This document shows, in pieces, positions 62,169 through 64,000 of a stretch of 64,000 bases of DNA; within the stretch, counting starts at the first letter, position 1, and each line of letters opens with the position of its first letter. The stretch is taken from the NCBI GenBank assembly GCA_001596155.1, contig CP014771.1, positions 1,922,001 through 1,986,000 on the forward strand. Reading direction: 5' to 3'. A program made the position numbers and the translations under genes. This stretch comes from Hymenobacter psoromatis. Its GTDB lineage: Bacteria > Bacteroidota > Bacteroidia > Cytophagales > Hymenobacteraceae. Below the pieces are notes generated by a model. It did not search any database and had not been told where the DNA came from. It saw nothing but the letters and a program-made list of their open reading frames with translations.

Positions 62169-64000
62169 ATGGAAAATTTTGTTGTTTCGGCCCGCAAGTA
62201 CCGTCCGGCCACGTTTCGGAGCGTGGTGGGGCAGCAGCACGTCACTACCACCCTGCAAAACGCCATTCAGAGCCAGCACTTAGCGCAGGCGTTTCTGTTT
62301 TGCGGGCCGCGGGGCGTGGGCAAAACTACGTGTGCCCGCATCCTGGCCAAAACCATTAACTGCACCAACCTCACGCCCGAGGCGGAAGCCTGCGGCGTGT
62401 GTACGTCGTGCGTAGCGTTTCAGGAAAACGCCTCCTTCAACGTGCACGAGCTGGACGCGGCGTCGAATAACTCGGTGGAGGACATTCGCTCGCTGGTGGA
62501 GCAGGTGCGCTACGCGCCGCAGCAAGGTCGGTTCAAGATTTATATTATTGACGAGGTGCACATGCTCTCGAACGCGGCCTTCAACGCCTTTTTGAAGACG
62601 CTGGAAGAACCGCCGAGCTACGCAATTTTTATCCTGGCCACCACCGAGCGCCACAAGATTATCCCCACCATCCTGTCGCGCTGCCAGATTTTTGACTTTA
62701 ATCGTATTAAGGTCGAGGACATAAGGGGGCATTTGCGCTATGTAGCTAACAGCGAGCACGTAACGGCCGACGACGACGCGCTGCACCTGCTGGCCCAAAA
62801 GGCCGACGGCGGCCTGCGCGACGCGCTCTCGATGTTTGACCAGCAGGTAACGTTTGCTGGCAACAACCTGACGTACAAGGAAGTAGTGCAGAACCTGCAC
62901 ATTCTGGATTATGACTATTATTTCCGGCTGGTGGAGGCGCTGCTGGGCGAAAACCTGTCGGCTGCGCTGCTGCTGCTCGATTCGGTGATGCAGCAAGGGT
63001 TTGATTTACATAACTTTGTAGTGGGCACGGCCGAGCACCTGCGCGGGCTGCTGGTGTGCAAAGACCCCGTGACGGTGCAGCTGCTGGAGGTGTCGGAGGG
63101 CATTCGGCAGCAGTACGTGCGCCAGGCCCAGGCCGCGCCGCTGCCCTTTCTGCTCTCGGCCCTGAACCTGATGAGCCAGTGCGACCGCGAGTTCAAGCAG
63201 GCCAAAAACCAGCGCCTGCACGTGGAGCTGGCGCTCATGAAGCTGGCGTATCTCAATGGGGCCGTGCAGTTTGTGCGCGACCTCACCCCGGCCGGCAACC
63301 AAAGGTCAGCGCCAGCTAACGGCGAGGCTAAAAAAAAAACTAGCAGCTTAGCGGCGGCTCCTACCCCCCCCCTGCCCGCCCAAGCTGCGCCACCCGCCAC
63401 ACCCGTTGCGGAGCCCGAAACCAACGCTCCCGCCGACGGTCCCGAGCCGCTACCCGTCGAAAACGGCGTGCGGGAATTGCACCCTACCCCCAGCATTGAG
63501 CCCGAAGCCGCGGCACCCGTGACCGAGCGCCACCAGGTGCGCGACACGTTGCCGCACGTGGAAACCGGCCGACCCAGCATGCAGGGTCTGGAGCCCAATC
63601 ACCGGCCCACCGACGTGCCGCCCGGCCTCGTGGCCGAGCCGGCCGTCGCCCGCCCCGCCCCGGTCCCTACCCTCCCCAAGCTACCCAGCCTCGCTAGTCG
63701 CCTGCCTGGCCTGCGCGACGTGAGCGCGCCCACTGCCCCGGTTGCCCCAGCTCAGAAACCAGAAACCAGAACCCAGGAACCAGCCGCCCCGACCGGCCCG
63801 CTGCCGCCCATCGCGCCCGAGCTGCTGCAAGCCGTGTGGCAGCAGCTGGCCGACGAGCGCCGCGCCCAGGAAAAGATGAGCGACTATATGGTGCTGAACC
63901 GCGCCGTGGCGGCTGACGCGGGCCACGTTATTACCCTTATTGTGGACAATCCGGTGCAGGTGGTGCAGTTCAACGACTTTCGGGCCGAGTTTATGGCCGA
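62169..64000 (+). CDS. dnaX: DNA polymerase III gamma/tau subunit, C-terminus outside the window
   Basis: The clamp-loader ATPase. The start MENFVVSARKYRPATFRSVVGQQHV is the family N-terminus. Present are Walker A GPRGVGKTT (46-54), the zinc Cys set (C65, C75, C78, C81), Walker B IIDEVHML, LEEPPSYAIFILATTE (sensor) and LSRCQIFDF, then the domain III helices to about 385. After GEAKKKTSS begins a long Pro/Ala-rich linker, and the tau-specific end starts at about 560 (LPPIAPELLQAVWQQLADERRAQEKM). At 63330 ten A in a row (codons 388-391) form a slippage site. A QKPETRTQEP insert at about residue 530 comes from a dispersed repeat. Confidence 0.95.
   Translation, partial: MENFVVSARKYRPATFRSVVGQQHVTTTLQNAIQSQHLAQAFLFCGPRGVGKTTCARILAKTINCTNLTPEAEACGVCTSCVAFQENASFNVHELDAASNNSVEDIRSLVEQVRYAPQQGRFKIYIIDEVHMLSNAAFNAFLKTLEEPPSYAIFILATTERHKIIPTILSRCQIFDFNRIKVEDIRGHLRYVANSEHVTADDDALHLLAQKADGGLRDALSMFDQQVTFAGNNLTYKEVVQNLHILDYDYYFRLVEALLGENLSAALLLLDSVMQQGFDLHNFVVGTAEHLRGLLVCKDPVTVQLLEVSEGIRQQYVRQAQAAPLPFLLSALNLMSQCDREFKQAKNQRLHVELALMKLAYLNGAVQFVRDLTPAGNQRSAPANGEAKKKTSSLAAAPTPPLPAQAAPPATPVAEPETNAPADGPEPLPVENGVRELHPTPSIEPEAAAPVTERHQVRDTLPHVETGRPSMQGLEPNHRPTDVPPGLVAEPAVARPAPVPTLPKLPSLASRLPGLRDVSAPTAPVAPAQKPETRTQEPAAPTGPLPPIAPELLQAVWQQLADERRAQEKMSDYMVLNRAVAADAGHVITLIVDNPVQVVQFNDFRAEFMA
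63330..63347 (+). promoter_or_regulatory. A10 slippage site in dnaX with stops in both alternative frames
   Basis: Ten A at 63330-63339 are read AAA AAA AAA ACT in the tau frame. With one A less the frame reads CTA GCA GCT TAG; with one A more, or after a -1 ribosomal shift, it reads AAC TAG. Both end at once, giving proteins of about 391-393 residues, right after domain III. Confidence 0.7.
63753..63783 (+). repeat. AACCAGGAACC-type short repeat inside dnaX, in frame
   Basis: Units CAGAAACCAGAAACCAGAAC and CCAGGAACCAG encode QKPETRTQEP in the DnaX linker. The units read in the same frame as the copy in pheT (CAG GAA CCA gives QEP in both). Confidence 0.7.

Noticed and set aside
63331..63341. 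A10 tract taken as a simple frameshift error in dnaX
   Set aside because: The tau frame continues intact on both sides of the run, so no error is needed; the run is treated as a slippage site.

Overview
The window looks like chromosomal DNA of a Bacteroidota bacterium, most probably a Hymenobacter-like member of the Cytophagales. The reasons are moderately high GC in the housekeeping parts, start codons without clear Shine-Dalgarno sequences, several matches to the Bacteroidota -7 promoter element TANNTTTG, the block pheT / coiled-coil protein / zapA / rny, and many short lipoproteins and secreted proteins. The genus is an inference from style and protein similarity, because I could not run a search.

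Region 1 (1-3.5 kb) holds a truncated M42 aminopeptidase, a secreted TPR protein and a polytopic membrane protein. Region 2 (3.5-34.4 kb) is one large surface-polysaccharide locus, almost entirely on the minus strand. It encodes about fourteen glycosyltransferases (two adjacent paralogous groups plus a decayed copy), GDP-fucose synthesis (gmd, fcl), a CDP-4-keto-6-deoxyglucose branch (rfbF, rfbG, a sugar reductase/epimerase, a sugar cupin), UDP-xylose synthesis (ugd, uxs), a DegT-type aminotransferase, an AsnB-type asparagine synthase, a Wzm/Wzt ABC exporter and also a Wzx-type flippase. The part from 2 to 26 kb is visibly AT-richer (most of all 17-20 kb) and lacks the word CCCTACCCCC, which is very common in the rest, so it looks imported and still being reshuffled.

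Region 3 (34.6-64 kb) is mostly core genome: an acyl-CoA-binding protein, a cell-wall amidase lipoprotein, RNase Y, ZapA and a coiled-coil partner, an M16 peptidase, PheT, an AraC-type regulator, an LGFP-repeat protein, a frameshifted DUF1684 gene, RadC, a metallophosphoesterase, UV endonuclease UvsE, several small secreted proteins, a MetX-like alpha/beta hydrolase, an amidase, tmRNA, a quinone oxidoreductase and the first three quarters of dnaX.

The most interesting signals are at DNA level. (i) dnaX carries a run of ten A with stop codons just behind it in both alternative frames, the arrangement expected for slippage-made gamma subunit. (ii) The word CCCTACCCCC occurs about 28 times in genes, gaps and terminator stems. 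(iii) A short repeat of the type AACCAGGAACC sits in the same reading frame inside both pheT and dnaX. (iv) Several families of long perfect palindromes lie at gene ends. (v) A poly-C tract breaks the DUF1684 gene. No CRISPR array, prophage, transposase or recognisable defence system was seen.
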